Source of the DNA: Streptomyces rhizoryzae
GTDB lineage: Bacteria > Actinomycetota > Actinomycetes > Streptomycetales > Streptomycetaceae
Assembly: GCF_023155275.1 (NCBI RefSeq)
Contig: NZ_JALMUV010000001.1
Coordinates: 340,911 to 404,910, forward strand
Reading direction: 5' to 3'
DNA: 64,000 bases
Below the pieces are notes generated by a model. It had not been told where the DNA came from and did no database searches. It saw only the letters and a program-made list of their open reading frames with translations. Positions 62,766 through 64,000 of the stretch are shown here, one piece after another. Position 1 is the first letter of the stretch. The number at the start of each line of letters is the position of its first letter. A program made the position numbers and the translations under genes.

Positions 62766-64000
62766 TCAGGACGGGTCGTAGACATAGGGCAGGGCGTTGC
62801 TGTTCCCGGCCGGGGTGTGCGCCACGACGCTCACCGTGCCGGGTGCCCCGCCCGGGCTGGTCGCGACGACCTGGCTGTCGGAGATCGCCGCGAACGAGGC
62901 CGGGACGCCGCCGAAGGTCACCGCATCGGTGTAGGTGAGGTTGCTGCCGCCCAGCACGACCGCGTCGCCCCCCAGATCAGCGCCGTGGGACGGGGTGAGG
63001 CTGGTCAGGACGGGTGCCCCCAGATACGTGTAGTACGGATTCCCGGTGGCCGCCGTACTGGTCCCACCCGGTGTGGTGACGGTGACGGTGACCGTGCCGG
63101 TCCCGGCCGGAGCGGTCACGTTCAACTGGTTGTCGGAGACCACGGTGAAGCCGGTGGCCGGGATGCCCCCGAAGCTCACGGTGCTGGTGAGCGTCAGATT
63201 GCTGCCGAAGAGGATGACGGTGTTGCCTCCGGTGGCCGGGCCGAGGTGGGGGGACAGGTCGCTGACGGTGGGCGCGGCGATGTAGAAGTAGGGCAGCGGA
63301 TTGCTGGTGCCGCCGGCCGTGCTAACGGTCACATTCACCGAGGACGGCGGCCCGACAGGAGCGATAACTGTGATCTGGGACGCGGTATTGGTGAGGATGG
63401 TCGCCGCATTACTTCCGAACTTCACCGACGTGGCGCCGGAAAGATTCGTGCCGCTGATGGTCACCACATTGCCACCTGACGTCGGGCCCGAGGCAGGACT
63501 GAGACTGCCGAGAACCGGAACCGGAGCAGCAACATAGGAGTAGATCAAGGCATTGCTGGTGCCGTCGGCCGTAGTGACTGTGACAGCGACCGACGATGGC
63601 GGCCCGGCCGGCGCAAGCACCGTGATCTGACTCGCAGTATCAGTGAGCATCGTCGCCGGAACACCCCCGAACTTCACCGACGTGGCACCGGAAAGATTCG
63701 TGCCGCTGATGGTCACCACATTGCCACCTGACGTCGGGCCCGAGGCAGGGCTGAGACTGCCGAGAACCGGAACCGGAGCAGCAACATAGGAATAGATCAA
63801 GGCATTGCTGGTGCCGTCGGCCGTAGTGACTGTGACAGCGACCGACGATGGCGGCCCGGCCGGCGCAAGCACCGTGATCTGACTCGCAGTATCAGTGAGC
63901 ATCGTCGCCGGAACACCCCCGAACTTCACCGACGTGGCACCGGAGAGATTCGTGCCGCTGATGGTCACCACATTGCCACCTGACGTCGGGCCCGAGGCAG
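62766..64000 (-). CDS. IPT/TIG-domain repeat protein, C-terminal part (cut by window edge)
   Basis: The frame is open from the window edge to a stop at 62766: 411 residues made of five IPT/TIG domains (~84 residues each, starting ASGPTSGGNVVTISGTNLSG). The first two domains on the N-terminal side are almost identical in DNA; the last three are diverged. Such immunoglobulin-like modules occur in surface or secreted binding proteins. No anchor or sorting signal appears at the C-terminus (NALPYVYDPS). It lies 113 bp upstream of the propeller frame and in the same direction, so the two could be co-expressed. Confidence 0.88.
   Translation of the reverse strand, partial: ASGPTSGGNVVTISGTNLSGATSVKFGGVPATMLTDTASQITVLAPAGPPSSVAVTVTTADGTSNALIYSYVAAPVPVLGSLSPASGPTSGGNVVTISGTNLSGATSVKFGGVPATMLTDTASQITVLAPAGPPSSVAVTVTTADGTSNALIYSYVAAPVPVLGSLSPASGPTSGGNVVTISGTNLSGATSVKFGSNAATILTNTASQITVIAPVGPPSSVNVTVSTAGGTSNPLPYFYIAAPTVSDLSPHLGPATGGNTVILFGSNLTLTSTVSFGGIPATGFTVVSDNQLNVTAPAGTGTVTVTVTTPGGTSTAATGNPYYTYLGAPVLTSLTPSHGADLGGDAVVLGGSNLTYTDAVTFGGVPASFAAISDSQVVATSPGGAPGTVSVVAHTPAGNSNALPYVYDPS
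63451..64000. repeat. 252-bp near-identical tandem repeats in the IPT gene
   Basis: Landmark CCGCTGATGG recurs at 63451, 63703 and (broken by the line) 63955: period 252 bp, exactly 84 codons. Units 63451-63702 and 63703-63954 differ at only a few bases (e.g. AGGAGTAG vs AGGAATAG). A third begins at 63955 and runs to the edge. Because 252 is a multiple of three, copy-number change keeps the frame. Confidence 0.9.

Overview
The window is high-GC actinobacterial DNA that looks like a Streptomyces chromosome, probably an accessory or arm region. GC-rich third codon positions, frequent GTG and TTG starts, many TetR/MarR/LAL/SARP-type regulators, FAD and alpha/beta-hydrolase redox genes, and several decayed genes and IS5-family transposase remnants support this. 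No rRNA, tRNA or CRISPR array was seen.

Layout. 1-3.9 kb: the start of a SARP-type activator (cut by the window edge), a TetR/quinone oxidoreductase pair with duplicated operators, and a second TetR divergent from a small membrane protein. 4-7.1 kb: a secreted serine hydrolase, a chimeric aldo/keto reductase pseudogene, and a DUF2269-DUF3817 membrane pair. 7.4-10.2 kb: a GlxA-type regulator, a DJ-1/PfpI protein and two small genes. 10.4-15.5 kb: an XRE/MmyB-type regulator divergent from an SDR, then a TetR that shares operator sequence with a TetX-like FAD monooxygenase and hydrolase pair. 15.5-16.6 kb: a graveyard of gene fragments. 16.6-19.9 kb: MarR, a ClC channel and an HPP protein. 20.3-26 kb: a two-component system divergent from a MacB-like ABC transporter. 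26-32.1 kb: an IS remnant, a haloperoxidase-like hydrolase, a LAL regulator and a hydrolase lacking its catalytic serine. 32.3-36.4 kb: a sugar-type ABC importer and an AraC regulator. 36.6-42.7 kb: cydABDC (cytochrome bd oxidase and its assembly transporter), closed by a strong terminator. 43-52.8 kb: membrane, redox and stress genes (DUF1275, DoxX, isochorismatase-like, amidohydrolase, LtrA, flavoprotein disulfide reductase, Dps, LLM monooxygenase with FMN reductase).

The most interesting block is 52.9-60.5 kb. A 1757-residue STAND NTPase with a very long TPR array overlaps by 4 bp a class III nucleotide-cyclase-like protein. Divergent from them is a Pycsar-effector-like (PycTM) membrane protein, which converges on a Crp/Fnr regulator with an apparently intact cyclic-nucleotide site. 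The cyclase C-terminus and the STAND N-terminus carry the same glycine-rich motif (core SGEGSAIVVG), which suggests homotypic docking between the two proteins. I read this as a candidate cyclic-nucleotide immunity or signalling island that combines Pycsar-like parts with a STAND sensor. An IS5 remnant lies beside it. The last 3 kb encode surface-type proteins: a YVTN beta-propeller with IPT/TIG domains, and an IPT/TIG repeat protein that runs off the edge and contains near-identical 252-bp tandem repeats.

At least four TetR/XRE regulator genes have a -10-like hexamer exactly six bases before the start codon, the signature of leaderless autoregulated transcripts. Two heptanucleotide tandem repeats and one hexanucleotide repeat lie between genes.
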